Of a DNA stretch of 20,094 bases, positions 7,291 to 14,783 are shown one piece after another. The position numbers were made by a program, and so were the translations under genes. The notes under the pieces were generated by a model, which was not told the DNA's origin, did not search any database, and saw only the letters and a program-made list of their open reading frames with translations. Source of the stretch: Hyphomicrobium sp. (GTDB taxonomy: Bacteria; Pseudomonadota; Alphaproteobacteria; Rhizobiales; Hyphomicrobiaceae); NCBI GenBank assembly GCA_030609245.1, contig JAUWCP010000018.1:1-20094 (forward strand). The letters run 5' to 3'. The first letter of the stretch is position 1. Every line of letters begins with the position of its first letter.

Positions 7291-7866
7291 TCAAGCCGCC
7301 TGCGCGCCGCCTATCAGCCAAGACTTTAGGCGCGTAAGTGCGTTACGCAGCTGCTCGTCGGCAATATCGGCAAGCTCGGGGGCTTCGCTGGGCGTTAGGG
7401 TGCGAGGCTTGGCTATCTGTTGGGGGGCGGGGACGCTGGCGCGCTTTGCCAGCGGAGCCTGCACGATGCGTAGCTCGGCAACCGCGCGATAGCCGAAATA
7501 GACATTGATACGTTCCAGGATTTGTTGGGCCTTATACTGAACGTCGAGCGCGCGCGCTGGGTCGACCCGCAACACGAGCACGGCGCCAGGGCGGCCTTCC
7601 GCGCCCGCCTCTGCATCCTCACGGATCGCTACGCCCCGCGGCCACTTGAGGCGTTCAGGCGCGGCGAAGCCGGCCACCTCGGCCCCGACGATCGACGGCC
7701 AATCCGTCAGCAAAGATGCGGCTGAGAACCCGTATTTCTCAAACGCCTTGCGTGTCAGCTTAGGCACGTAGGCGCCCACGACGCGCGCGGAAATGCGCGA
7801 ACGCGACGCCGGCCGTGCGCCCGAGGCACTTTGAGTAGAGAATCGACGTGTTGTATCGATGGACAT
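7291..7866 (-). CDS. dciA: DUF721 / DciA-family protein, predicted replicative helicase loader
   Basis: DciA proteins help load the replicative helicase DnaB in the many bacteria that lack DnaC or DnaI. This 191-residue product has a basic, Arg/Ser-rich N-terminus and the DUF721 core (about 36-135), with the typical WPSIVG motif (56-61), a central hydrophobic strand (AVLVLRVDPA) and an aromatic segment (INVYFGYRAV). A Pro/Ala-rich linker and a C-terminal helix (LADIADEQLRNALTRL) follow. The ATG at 7864-7866 has no obvious ribosome site. It is divergent from mutY across an 88-bp spacer and upstream of the dsbA pair and smc. DUF721 membership is clear; the helicase-loader role is inferred from the family. 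Confidence 0.85.
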   Translation of the reverse strand: MSIDTTRRFSTQSASGARPASRSRISARVVGAYVPKLTRKAFEKYGFSAASLLTDWPSIVGAEVAGFAAPERLKWPRGVAIREDAEAGAEGRPGAVLVLRVDPARALDVQYKAQQILERINVYFGYRAVAELRIVQAPLAKRASVPAPQQIAKPRTLTPSEAPELADIADEQLRNALTRLKSWLIGGAQAA

Positions 7867-7905
7867 GGGGAGAGGGATCGCGTCGATGGTTTTCAGATCG
7901 TCTGA

Positions 7906-7932
7906 CGATGCTTAACATCGACCTATCGATTC
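7906..7932. promoter_or_regulatory. Divergent dciA/mutY control region with a GANTC site and inverted repeat
   Basis: The 88-bp spacer between dciA and mutY holds an inverted repeat CGATG-CTTAA-CATCG (7906-7920) and, 7 bp further on, a CcrM recognition site GATTC (7928-7932). A second GANTC site (GAATC, 7840-7844) lies within the first codons of dciA. No convincing -35/-10 pair could be picked for either direction. Confidence 0.3.
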
Positions 7933-7954
7933 GCGGGGTCCTGGAGGCGAAGAC

Positions 7955-9061
7955 GTGACCGCTGTTGCGCGAAAGCAACTGCCACTCCGGCCTGCCGGCC
8001 AGGACACGGTGGACGCGCTGCTGGCTTGGTACGACAAGGAGCGCCGCGAGTTGCCGTGGCGCGCAACGTCGCGCAAGCCCCCCGATCCCTACAAGGTTTG
8101 GCTCAGCGAGATCATGCTGCAGCAGACGACCGTGAAGGCCGTCATCCCCTACTATCAAAAGTTCCTAGCGCGCTGGCCGAACGTAACGGCGCTGGCGGCT
8201 TCCGATCTCGATGACGTGTTGGCCGCCTGGGCGGGACTTGGCTACTACTCACGCGCGCGCAATTTGTACAAATGTGCGCAGGTCGTGAGCAAGGAGTATG
8301 GCGGTCGCTTTCCCGACGGCGAAGCCGAACTGCAAAAGTTGCCCGGTATTGGTCCTTACACGGCTGCTGCAATCGTAGCGATAGCGTTTGGCGAACCGGC
8401 CACGCCAGTCGATGGCAATGTGGAGCGGGTGGTGGCGCGCCTCTTCGCCGTGCGCCAGCCCTTGCCGTCCGCTAAGCGTGAGTTCAAGCGCTTGGCTGAG
8501 ACGCTGACGCCCGAAGATCGGCCCGGCGACTTCGCTCAAGCCATGATGGACCTCGGCGCAACAATTTGTACGCCGCGCAAACCATCTTGCCTGGTGTGTC
8601 CTGTGCAGACGGACTGTGCCGCCAATGCCAAGGGCATCGCGGCGTCGCTGCCCGTGCGGCTGGAAAGGGCCGAACGGCCCTTGCGCGTCGGCATCGCCTT
8701 CGTTGCGCTACGTGAGGATGGCCATGTGCTGTTGCGCCGGCGCGCGGAAGCGGGGCTTCTTGGCGGTATGCTCGAAGTGCCTTCAACCGAATGGGCCGAT
8801 CTCCTTCCGTCCGTAGACGATGCGTTGCGCACCGCCCCTCTACGTGGCAACTGGTGGTTGGTGCCCGGCACCGTGCGTCACACTTTCACTCACTTCCAGC
8901 TGGAGCTGGTTGTTTACCGTGCCATCGTGCCGACGGACGCGACGTTGACCTTCTGGGCGGAGCCTGATCGATGCCGCTGGGTTGCCCGCCGCGATCTCGA
9001 CACAGCTGCGCTCCCAAGCCTGATGCGCAAGGTTGTGGCGCACGGTTTTAGCGAGTATTAA
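7955..9061 (+). CDS. mutY: A/G-specific adenine glycosylase MutY
   Basis: Base-excision repair enzyme that removes adenine mispaired with 8-oxoguanine. The 368-residue protein has the catalytic Glu52 (LSEIMLQQT), the helix-hairpin-helix LPGIGPYTAAA (129-139) and catalytic Asp153 (PVDGNVERV). The 4Fe-4S loop is C205-X6-C212-X2-C215-X5-C221. A C-terminal NUDIX-like 8-oxoG recognition domain (about 235-368) includes the FTH segment that senses the lesion. The GTG start at 7955 follows GGAGG (7943-7947) at a 7-base spacing. It is divergent from dciA. All catalytic and cluster residues are present and the length is normal. Confidence 0.97.
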   Translation: MTAVARKQLPLRPAGQDTVDALLAWYDKERRELPWRATSRKPPDPYKVWLSEIMLQQTTVKAVIPYYQKFLARWPNVTALAASDLDDVLAAWAGLGYYSRARNLYKCAQVVSKEYGGRFPDGEAELQKLPGIGPYTAAAIVAIAFGEPATPVDGNVERVVARLFAVRQPLPSAKREFKRLAETLTPEDRPGDFAQAMMDLGATICTPRKPSCLVCPVQTDCAANAKGIAASLPVRLERAERPLRVGIAFVALREDGHVLLRRRAEAGLLGGMLEVPSTEWADLLPSVDDALRTAPLRGNWWLVPGTVRHTFTHFQLELVVYRAIVPTDATLTFWAEPDRCRWVARRDLDTAALPSLMRKVVAHGFSEY

Positions 9062-9165
9062 GCGAGCCCGCCCGCTGTCGTAGTTGTAAGGCAGTATATA
9101 GTTGGAGCATAACGGCTACTGCCTGACCGGGACCATTAGCCGGGACGAGATTGGGGGATCGCGAC

Positions 9166-9981
9166 ATGCGCCACGCACACCTGTCTTTGGTTTTCGCTGC
9201 GATGAGCGCTGTTGGGGCTCTTGCAGCTGCACCAGCCGTTCAGGCAGGCTCATCGTGGGACGAAATTCGTCCGGCCGTATTCGGTGACCGCGCGATCCAT
9301 CGGGCTGGCGAGCTTGTCCAGCTCACAGCACCGTTCAGGCCGAAAGATCAAAGTATGGTGCCGGTGAAAGTGGAGGCCGGATTTAAAGACGGCCGCACCA
9401 TCCGCGCAGTAACGCTTATCGTCGACGAGAATCCGACACCCGTCGCCGCCGTTTTCGACATCGGCGCAACCCGCACCGAGTTTGCGCTTGCCACGTTGCT
9501 GCGACTGAACGCGGCAACCGATGTCCGTGTTGTCGTAGAGGCAAGTGACGGCGAGCTTTATATGGCCGAGCGGCATGTGAGATTTGCCGGTGGTCAGGGC
9601 GCTTGTTCTGCGCCGCCCGTTGGCGATCCCGAAGAGATAGTCGCCAGCATGGGCAAAATGAAGCTGAGCCACACACAGAGGCTTGCCGTCACAAACGAGA
9701 TTCGGCCGCACGCCAAGCTCACGGTCAGGCATCCTAGCCACACGGGCATGGTGCTTGACCAGCTGACGCTACTTTACTTGCCGTTGCGCATTGTCACGGA
9801 CATGGAGGTGCGCCAGGGCGACGAGCGAGTCTTCTCCATGCGCAGCTCGATCACGCTCTCGCAGGACCCGTCGATCGACTTCGACTATCGAGTAAACGGG
9901 GCCGAGACCATGCATGTGATGGTCAAGGATAGCGACGGGGCATCGTGGCAGCAATACTTCCCAATCGGGCAAGGCAGCTAG
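9166..9981 (+). CDS. Quinoprotein dehydrogenase-associated SoxYZ-like carrier protein
   Basis: Exported fusion of SoxY-like and SoxZ-like domains. In the thiosulfate-oxidising Sox system SoxYZ carries sulfur intermediates on a Cys; the fused relatives are known mostly from neighbourhoods of PQQ-dependent dehydrogenases and their role is unclear. From the ATG at 9166 (271 residues) there is a signal peptide (about 1-27, ending AVQA). A SoxY-like domain follows (WDEIRPAVFGDR, LTAPFRPKDQSMVPV) and ends in GACSAPP with Cys147, apparently the only cysteine. A SoxZ-like domain (about 180-271) contains HPSHTGM and ends WQQYFPIG. GGGGGA lies upstream of the ATG. No other sox, PQQ or cytochrome gene is visible in the window. 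Confidence 0.88.
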   Translation: MRHAHLSLVFAAMSAVGALAAAPAVQAGSSWDEIRPAVFGDRAIHRAGELVQLTAPFRPKDQSMVPVKVEAGFKDGRTIRAVTLIVDENPTPVAAVFDIGATRTEFALATLLRLNAATDVRVVVEASDGELYMAERHVRFAGGQGACSAPPVGDPEEIVASMGKMKLSHTQRLAVTNEIRPHAKLTVRHPSHTGMVLDQLTLLYLPLRIVTDMEVRQGDERVFSMRSSITLSQDPSIDFDYRVNGAETMHVMVKDSDGASWQQYFPIGQGS

Positions 9982-10036
9982 ACGTCGCCTATCGCTGGGA
10001 TCGTTAGCAAGAAAGGCGATCGATTGACGCCGCGCG

Positions 10037-11389
10037 TCAGGTGACGGCCGCAGTCTGCTTGGGCGCTTTGGACTCAAAGGTATAGAGCGAAGGATCAAAC
10101 GGCTCGCGAATCTCCTTCTCGGCAAGGATGCGAGAGCGGCGACGCAGCAGCGGCAGCACACGGTGTGCAAACCACATCATGCGGCGCGCAGCCGCAGGAT
10201 TGACGAGATTGGTGCTGGGCGCTTTAAAGCCGCGCCACTTCAGGATGTAGCCGATCGGCAGTTCCATCTCGTCCTGCAAGGCAATCATCTCCGCATAAAG
10301 ACGCGTTGCCGGTGTCAGAAGAGAGCCAAAACCGTTGCGGGGCTGCGCCCAGCCGATGGTGTAAAGATTCTTCACGGTATCAGGGAACGCGCCACCATAG
10401 ACGTGGACGACCTCGTTCTCGACCGGCACGAGCCCCTTTGGCAGGAAGGGGAAGCAGTTGTGAAAACCAGTGGCGGCCACGATCATGTCGTACTCGCCCA
10501 CAGTGCCGTCCGTGAAGTGCACCTTTTTGCCGGCGAAGCGCTCGATGTCTGGGCGCGGCTTGATACGCCCCTGCCGCAAGTAGTTGAGCAGGTCGGTGCC
10601 ATAGGCGGGATGGCGCTGAAATAGCTTGTGCGTCGGCCGCTGCAGCCCATAGCGGCGATAATCGCCAATGACGGCCCACACCAGCGCACGCAGAAAGAGC
10701 CGCTGCATAAACACGGGCAGGCCCCAAATGGGAAGATCGGTCAGCGGCCTGCCGAATGCTGTCTTGGGCAGGAACCAGTAGCCGGACCTGAGGCTCAAGT
10801 CGCACGACGTGCCGGCGCGTGCTGCATCGCAGGCGAGATCGCAGCCCGAGTTGCCGCCGCCGATCACAAGCACACGCTTGTCGCGCAGCTGTTTCGAATC
10901 CTCGTAGTCCTTTGAGTGAATGAACGTGCCGGTAAAGCTGCCGGGATATTCGGGATATCGCTTGTCCCAATGGTGGCCGTTGCACACGACCACGCCCTTG
11001 TACTCGCGCTCCTCTCCGTCATCGAAACGCACGCGCCAGCTCTCATCGGCCAGCGGTTGTGCGCGCACGACCGTGCGGCCGAACTCGATACCGCTCAGTA
11101 TCCCGCGATCGCGCGCGTAGCTTTCCAGGTAGAGACGCATCTGCTCCTGGCTAGGGAAGTCAGGATAGTGGTCCGGCATGGGGTAATCGGCAAATGCGGT
11201 CGAGCGCTTAGAGGAGACGATATGAACGCCCTTGTAGATTCCGTGCCGCCAGTTGCCGCCTACAGCATCGTTGGCATCCACGTGATCGTAGGCGAGCCCG
11301 CGTTTGCGCAGGGCATCTGCCATCGCAAGCCCAACGGGACCTGCGCCAACAATGAGCAGGCGATCGCGTTTGGAGACAGCGTGCAACAT
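10037..11389 (-). CDS. Flavin-containing monooxygenase (FMO-like NAD(P)-binding flavoprotein)
   Basis: Class B flavoprotein monooxygenase expected to use FAD, NADPH and O2 to oxidise a soft nucleophile (N or S) or a ketone. In the 450-residue product the FAD Rossmann motif GAGPVG is at 15-20. The FMO-identifying motif FxGxxxHxxxY is exact (F152, G154, H158, Y162). The NADPH-binding motif GGGNSG is at 177-182, and an ATG motif (VAATGFHNCFP) comes later. The length fits soluble bacterial FMOs. The ATG is at 11387-11389 with a weak ribosome site; a 28-codon ORF ends 3 bp upstream. It is convergent with the SoxYZ-like gene. The substrate cannot be told from sequence; a methylated amine or sulfur compound would suit a methylotroph but is only a guess. 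Confidence 0.9.
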   Translation of the reverse strand: MLHAVSKRDRLLIVGAGPVGLAMADALRKRGLAYDHVDANDAVGGNWRHGIYKGVHIVSSKRSTAFADYPMPDHYPDFPSQEQMRLYLESYARDRGILSGIEFGRTVVRAQPLADESWRVRFDDGEEREYKGVVVCNGHHWDKRYPEYPGSFTGTFIHSKDYEDSKQLRDKRVLVIGGGNSGCDLACDAARAGTSCDLSLRSGYWFLPKTAFGRPLTDLPIWGLPVFMQRLFLRALVWAVIGDYRRYGLQRPTHKLFQRHPAYGTDLLNYLRQGRIKPRPDIERFAGKKVHFTDGTVGEYDMIVAATGFHNCFPFLPKGLVPVENEVVHVYGGAFPDTVKNLYTIGWAQPRNGFGSLLTPATRLYAEMIALQDEMELPIGYILKWRGFKAPSTNLVNPAAARRMMWFAHRVLPLLRRRSRILAEKEIREPFDPSLYTFESKAPKQTAAVT

Positions 11390-11392
11390 GCG

Positions 11393-11479
11393 CTACCGAT
11401 CGAACTCTTCAAGCTTAAGCATCTGGTCTAGCGACATAAACCGTTGGCGTCCAGAGTCGCGCCCATGGGACGTATCCAT
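11393..11479 (-). CDS. Candidate 28-codon ORF directly upstream of the FMO gene
   Basis: An ATG at 11477-11479 opens a 28-residue frame ending at TAG 11393-11395, 3 bp before the FMO start. The C-terminal part reads RFMSLDQMLKLEEFDR, which looks like a folded helix rather than random GC-rich translation. The frame is open further upstream to a stop near ccrM. No Shine-Dalgarno site is visible. It could be a leader peptide coupled to FMO translation, a remnant of a lost gene, or chance. Confidence 0.22.
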   Translation of the reverse strand: MDTSHGRDSGRQRFMSLDQMLKLEEFDR

Positions 11480-11515
11480 TGAGCGGTTGGGTCGCAGTCC
11501 GGGGAAGTGGCCAGC

Positions 11516-12646
11516 CTATTCCGCTGCGACGACCGTTGGCGGGCTTACCAGGCCGAGCTGACGCTTGGCCTTATCGCGCAGACTGTCGATGGGTTTCAAC
11601 GTCCCCTCTACTTCGTAGTGCCAGAACGTCCAACCATTGCAGGCCGACTTACCTTGAACAAGGGCGCCAAGGCGATGAATGGAACCTTGGTTACCGCCAT
11701 ACGCCAACGTTCCATCCGCCTTTACCTCAGCACGGATGCGCGCCCGGACGTCGAGCAGCATGGCCCCGGGCTCAAGAATGCCAAGCTCGATAATTGTGCC
11801 GAAAGGAACGCGCGGTTCGGCGCGCTTTGATTTCTGCGTTTCTAGGGACGACGGCGGCAGAGGGCGCACCTTGGCGATGCGTTCTTTTGCTGCCTTGGCG
11901 TAGTCGGGATCGCGTTCGATGCCGATCCAGCGGCGGCCCAAGCGTTTGGCCACGGCACCCGTGGTGCCGGTGCCGAAGAAGGGATCGAGTATCACGTCGC
12001 CCGGCTTGGTCGATGCCAGCAACACGCGATGCAATAGCGCCTCAGGCTTTTGGGTGGGGTGGGCCTTGCGGCCGCCTTCGTCTTTGAGGCGCTCAGGTCC
12101 CGAACAGATAGGAAAGAGCCAGTCGGAGCGCATCTGTATGTCGTCGTTAAGCGCCTTCATGCTTTCGTAGTTGAACGTCGCGCGCGATCGCTTGTCACGG
12201 GTCGCCCATATCAGCGTCTCATGCGCGTTGGTGAAGCGTTTGCCGCGGAAGTTCGGCATGGGGTTCACCTTGCGCCAAACGATGTCGTTCTGGATCCAGA
12301 AGCCTAGGTCTTGCAGCGCGACGCCCAGCCGAAACACGTTGTGATAGGAGCCGATGACCCAGATGGCGCCGTCCGGCTTGAGCACGCGCCGACATTCCGC
12401 AAGCCAAGCCCGCGTAAACTGGTCGTACTCGGCGAAGCTGGAAAACTTGTCCCACGCATCGTCAACGCCATCCACGCGCGTGTTGTTGGGGCGCATGAGA
12501 TCGGAGGCGAGCTGGAGATTGTAGGGCGGGTCGGCGAAGACGAGATCGCAGCTCCCCTCGGGGAGGCCACGCAGGGCCTTCAGACAATCATCGACAATGA
12601 CACGATTGGCCGCTTGAGACGGCACGGGACAACGACGCGAGACCAT
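11516..12646 (-). CDS. ccrM: Cell-cycle-regulated DNA adenine methyltransferase CcrM (GANTC)
   Basis: Solitary N6-adenine methyltransferase that in alphaproteobacteria methylates GANTC and couples replication to transcription. 376 residues from the ATG at 12644-12646. Motif order is that of the beta class: catalytic DPPY (39-42) precedes the S-adenosylmethionine-binding motif DPFFGTGTTG (221-230). A C-terminal domain of about 100 residues (roughly 270-370, with GTIIELGILEPGAML and GSIHRLGALVQG) matches the extra DNA-recognition module of CcrM. An in-frame TTG at 12691 was not used; GGAAG lies 8 bases before the ATG. No restriction endonuclease gene is adjacent, consistent with an orphan regulatory enzyme. 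It follows rnhB on the same strand after a 194-bp spacer with its own candidate promoter. Confidence 0.96.
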   Translation of the reverse strand: MVSRRCPVPSQAANRVIVDDCLKALRGLPEGSCDLVFADPPYNLQLASDLMRPNNTRVDGVDDAWDKFSSFAEYDQFTRAWLAECRRVLKPDGAIWVIGSYHNVFRLGVALQDLGFWIQNDIVWRKVNPMPNFRGKRFTNAHETLIWATRDKRSRATFNYESMKALNDDIQMRSDWLFPICSGPERLKDEGGRKAHPTQKPEALLHRVLLASTKPGDVILDPFFGTGTTGAVAKRLGRRWIGIERDPDYAKAAKERIAKVRPLPPSSLETQKSKRAEPRVPFGTIIELGILEPGAMLLDVRARIRAEVKADGTLAYGGNQGSIHRLGALVQGKSACNGWTFWHYEVEGTLKPIDSLRDKAKRQLGLVSPPTVVAAE

Positions 12647-12738
12647 GAACGCAACTTCCAATACAGGGGTTGAACATACGCGGAGAAACAAACGCAGCGG
12701 GATAATTGCGCGACGCCCACCGGTTGGGAAGCCTTGAC

Positions 12739-12767
12739 ATGGTAAATTCGTATCGTCACGCCGCCAA
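12739..12767 (-). promoter_or_regulatory. Candidate ccrM promoter
   Basis: On the minus strand TTGGCG (12762-12767), 17 bases, then TACCAT (12739-12744); each hexamer matches 4 of 6 consensus bases. It would give a leader of about 85 bases before ccrM. The 194-bp rnhB-ccrM spacer contains no GANTC site that I could find, so direct methylation feedback at this promoter is not evident. Confidence 0.3.
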
Positions 12768-12840
12768 CCATGTGGTTAGCGCGCAAAAGTATCGATCAAA
12801 AGGCGATTAATGTCGGCCTATGCAAGGCGAGGCAATTCTC

Positions 12841-13473
12841 TCAAGCCAGCCCCAACGCCAACTGGATGGGGCGGAATGAGCGCCGGTGGTGCACCGTCAC
12901 GCCGAGGCGGCGGATCGCGTCCTGGTGTTCCGCCGTGCCGTAGCCCTTGTGGCGTTCAAAGCCGTAGCCCGGCAGTTTGGCGCCAAGCGAGATCATCAGC
13001 CTGTCGCGTGTGACCTTGGCGATGATGGAGGCTGCCGCGATCGATAAGCAGCGCGCATCGCCCTTCACGATCGTACGCACCGGCACATCGAGTTGCGGCG
13101 CGCGGTTGCCGTCGACGGCGGCGAGCTTGGGGGCCACAGAAAGTTGCGCCACCGCTTCGCCCATCGCCCAAAGCGTTGCCGCAAGGATGTTGTCACGGTC
13201 GATGCGTTCCACGTCGGCGATGCCGACGCCGACGTGCGACGTCTTCATAATGCGGCCGTAGAGAAACTCGCGCGCCTCTTCATCCAGCAGCTTGGAGTCA
13301 TTAATGCCGTCCGGGATGCGCTGAGGATCGAGCACGACGGCTGCGGCGACAACGGGACCGGCAAGCGGTCCGCGTCCGGCCTCATCGACGCCGGCAACAG
13401 GACCGCCGTGAAGCTGCAGCTCAGCAGCTTCCAGCTCGAATGTCGGCATCTGGCGCGAATCGACAGTTCCCAT
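12841..13473 (-). CDS. rnhB: Ribonuclease HII
   Basis: Cleaves the RNA strand of RNA-DNA hybrids and excises single ribonucleotides from DNA in the cytoplasm. The 210-residue product carries the RNase HII signature GVDEAGRGPLAGPVVAAAV with metal ligands Asp30 and Glu31, and a third acidic residue Asp121 (AAVDGNRAP). Further conserved blocks are NDSKLLDE, AAASIIAKVTRDRLM and GYGFERHKGYGT. The ATG at 13471-13473 has no strong ribosome site; M9 (MPTFELEAAEL) is an alternative start. It lies between the radical SAM gene (69 bp upstream) and ccrM (downstream), an order common in Hyphomicrobiales. Confidence 0.96.
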   Translation of the reverse strand: MGTVDSRQMPTFELEAAELQLHGGPVAGVDEAGRGPLAGPVVAAAVVLDPQRIPDGINDSKLLDEEAREFLYGRIMKTSHVGVGIADVERIDRDNILAATLWAMGEAVAQLSVAPKLAAVDGNRAPQLDVPVRTIVKGDARCLSIAAASIIAKVTRDRLMISLGAKLPGYGFERHKGYGTAEHQDAIRRLGVTVHHRRSFRPIQLALGLA

Positions 13474-13542
13474 AGCGGGGAACGTTTGCGGGCGCCGGAG
13501 CCCCTGTCAAAGGCTAGTGTCGCTTCGCCGGCAAGAATGCCG

Positions 13543-14607
13543 CTAGAAAAGGCGCATTTGTTGCCCAGCGAGCACGGGTGCCTGGAACAGGTCGCAGCGC
13601 AGGACGTGCCGGTCAACGTTGAGCCCGAGGCGCTTTAATGCGAGGCGGAAGCGCTTTGCAATTTGGTCAGCGTAAGGACCGCGCCCGCGTTGGCGCAGAC
13701 CGAAATCGGCAACGTAATCTTTTCCACCGTGCATGGACTGCAAGAGGCTGAGAACGCGTTGCGCGCGGTCGGGGAACTCGGTGGCAAGCCACTCGCGAAA
13801 TATCTCTTTCAGCTCCAGCGGCAAGCGCAGCAATACGTAGCCGGCCTCGCGTGCGCCTGCGGCGTAAGCTGCCTCCAGAATGCTTTCGATTTCATGGTCG
13901 TTGAGGCCAGGGATGATGGGCGCTGCCATAACCCCGACGGGGATGCCGGCATCCGATAGCGTGCCGATAGCTTCGAGGCGCTTTTCGGGTGTCGCCGCGC
14001 GCGGCTCCATGGCGCGCGCAAGGCGCCGGTCAACCGTTGTTACCGAGAGTACAACCTTGGCGAGGCCTCTAGCTGCCATTCGCTCCAGAATGTCGATGTC
14101 GCGTACAACGAGCGCCGACTTCGTTACGATGCCCACGGGATGCGAGGTGCGCTCCAATACTTCCAGTATGGATCGCGTGATGCCGTACTCGCGTTCGATT
14201 GGCTGATAGGGATCGGTGTTGGTGCCAAGCGCGATAACTTTTGGCTCATAATGCGGGTGCGCCAGCTCTTGTTCGAGCAACTTGGCCGCGTTCGTCTTCG
14301 CATAAAGCTTGGTTTCGAAATCGAGCCCCGCCGAATGACCGAGATAGCAATGCGTTGGCCGCGCATAACAATAAACGCAGCCATGTTCACAGCCGCGATA
14401 GGCATTGATTGAGCGATCGAAGGAGATGTCGGGGCTGTCGTTGCGCGTAATGATAGTTCGCGCAGCTTCTTCCTTCACCTCCGTCTTAAACACATCGAGG
14501 TCGCCGAGGCCCTCCCAGCCATCGTCGAAATCCTCCCGGCTCTCAGCCTCGAAGCGACCCGTATGATTGGAGCGCGCTCCGCGGCCGCGGCGCAATTCCG
14601 ATCTCAC
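13543..14607 (-). CDS. PA0069-family radical SAM protein
   Basis: Radical S-adenosylmethionine enzyme related to the SplB (spore photoproduct lyase)-like group; the reaction is not known. The 354-residue protein has a basic N-terminal region (RRGRGARSNHTGRF), then the cluster motif C73-X3-C77-X2-C80 (RGCEHGCVYCYARPTH). TIM-barrel segments follow (ALGTNTDPYQPIE, VGIVTKSALVVRDI, VLSVTTVD, GVMAAPIIPGLND) and a C-terminal region without an extra cysteine cluster. The start is a GTG (14605-14607); no in-frame ATG precedes it. It is the first gene ahead of rnhB and ccrM. Its upstream region holds a perfect LexA-type box (14688-14702) and a GANTC site (14642-14646), which together suggest DNA-damage or cell-cycle control. 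Confidence 0.92.
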   Translation of the reverse strand: MRSELRRGRGARSNHTGRFEAESREDFDDGWEGLGDLDVFKTEVKEEAARTIITRNDSPDISFDRSINAYRGCEHGCVYCYARPTHCYLGHSAGLDFETKLYAKTNAAKLLEQELAHPHYEPKVIALGTNTDPYQPIEREYGITRSILEVLERTSHPVGIVTKSALVVRDIDILERMAARGLAKVVLSVTTVDRRLARAMEPRAATPEKRLEAIGTLSDAGIPVGVMAAPIIPGLNDHEIESILEAAYAAGAREAGYVLLRLPLELKEIFREWLATEFPDRAQRVLSLLQSMHGGKDYVADFGLRQRGRGPYADQIAKRFRLALKRLGLNVDRHVLRCDLFQAPVLAGQQMRLF

Positions 14608-14671
14608 GGGTGCGTTGTCGGCGATCTCAACTGCTCCGGTCGATTCTGCGGTGTGCTCTCGCTTTTAGGTA

Positions 14672-14702
14672 GCTATATGAGGAACGAGAACGAAGCAAGA
14701 AC
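14672..14702 (-). promoter_or_regulatory. LexA (SOS) box with candidate promoter of the radical SAM gene
   Basis: 14688-14702 reads GAAC-GAAGCAA-GAAC on the plus strand, that is GTTC-N7-GTTC on the minus strand. This is the exact direct-repeat LexA operator described for alphaproteobacteria. An additional GAAC lies 2 bases to its left (14682-14685). A possible -35 TTGCTT lies inside the box (14693-14698) and a -10-like TATAGC follows at 14672-14677 (15-base spacer). Bound LexA would cover the promoter. The box sits about 80 bp upstream of the radical SAM start and about 80 bp upstream of the divergent transferase gene. Confidence 0.6.
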
Positions 14703-14783
14703 AATAAACGGCCCGTGGCATCACAATGCACGCCGGGCCCCGCCGCTCTTGTTGATCAACCGTGCCTCGTGGCACAGAGAACC

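Noticed and set aside
9127..9146. Direct repeat CCGGGAC (9127-9133 and 9140-9146) upstream of the SoxYZ-like gene
   Set aside because: A 7-base repeat in GC-rich DNA with no promoter context; not strong enough to call an operator.
9985..10019. TCGCCT...AGGCGA inverted repeat between the convergent SoxYZ-like and FMO genes as a bidirectional terminator
   Set aside because: Only 6 bp of stem with a 23-base loop and no T-run on either side.
12731..12752. Plus-strand TTGACA (12734-12739) as a promoter towards rnhB
   Set aside because: No -10 element at a proper distance, and no plus-strand gene follows.
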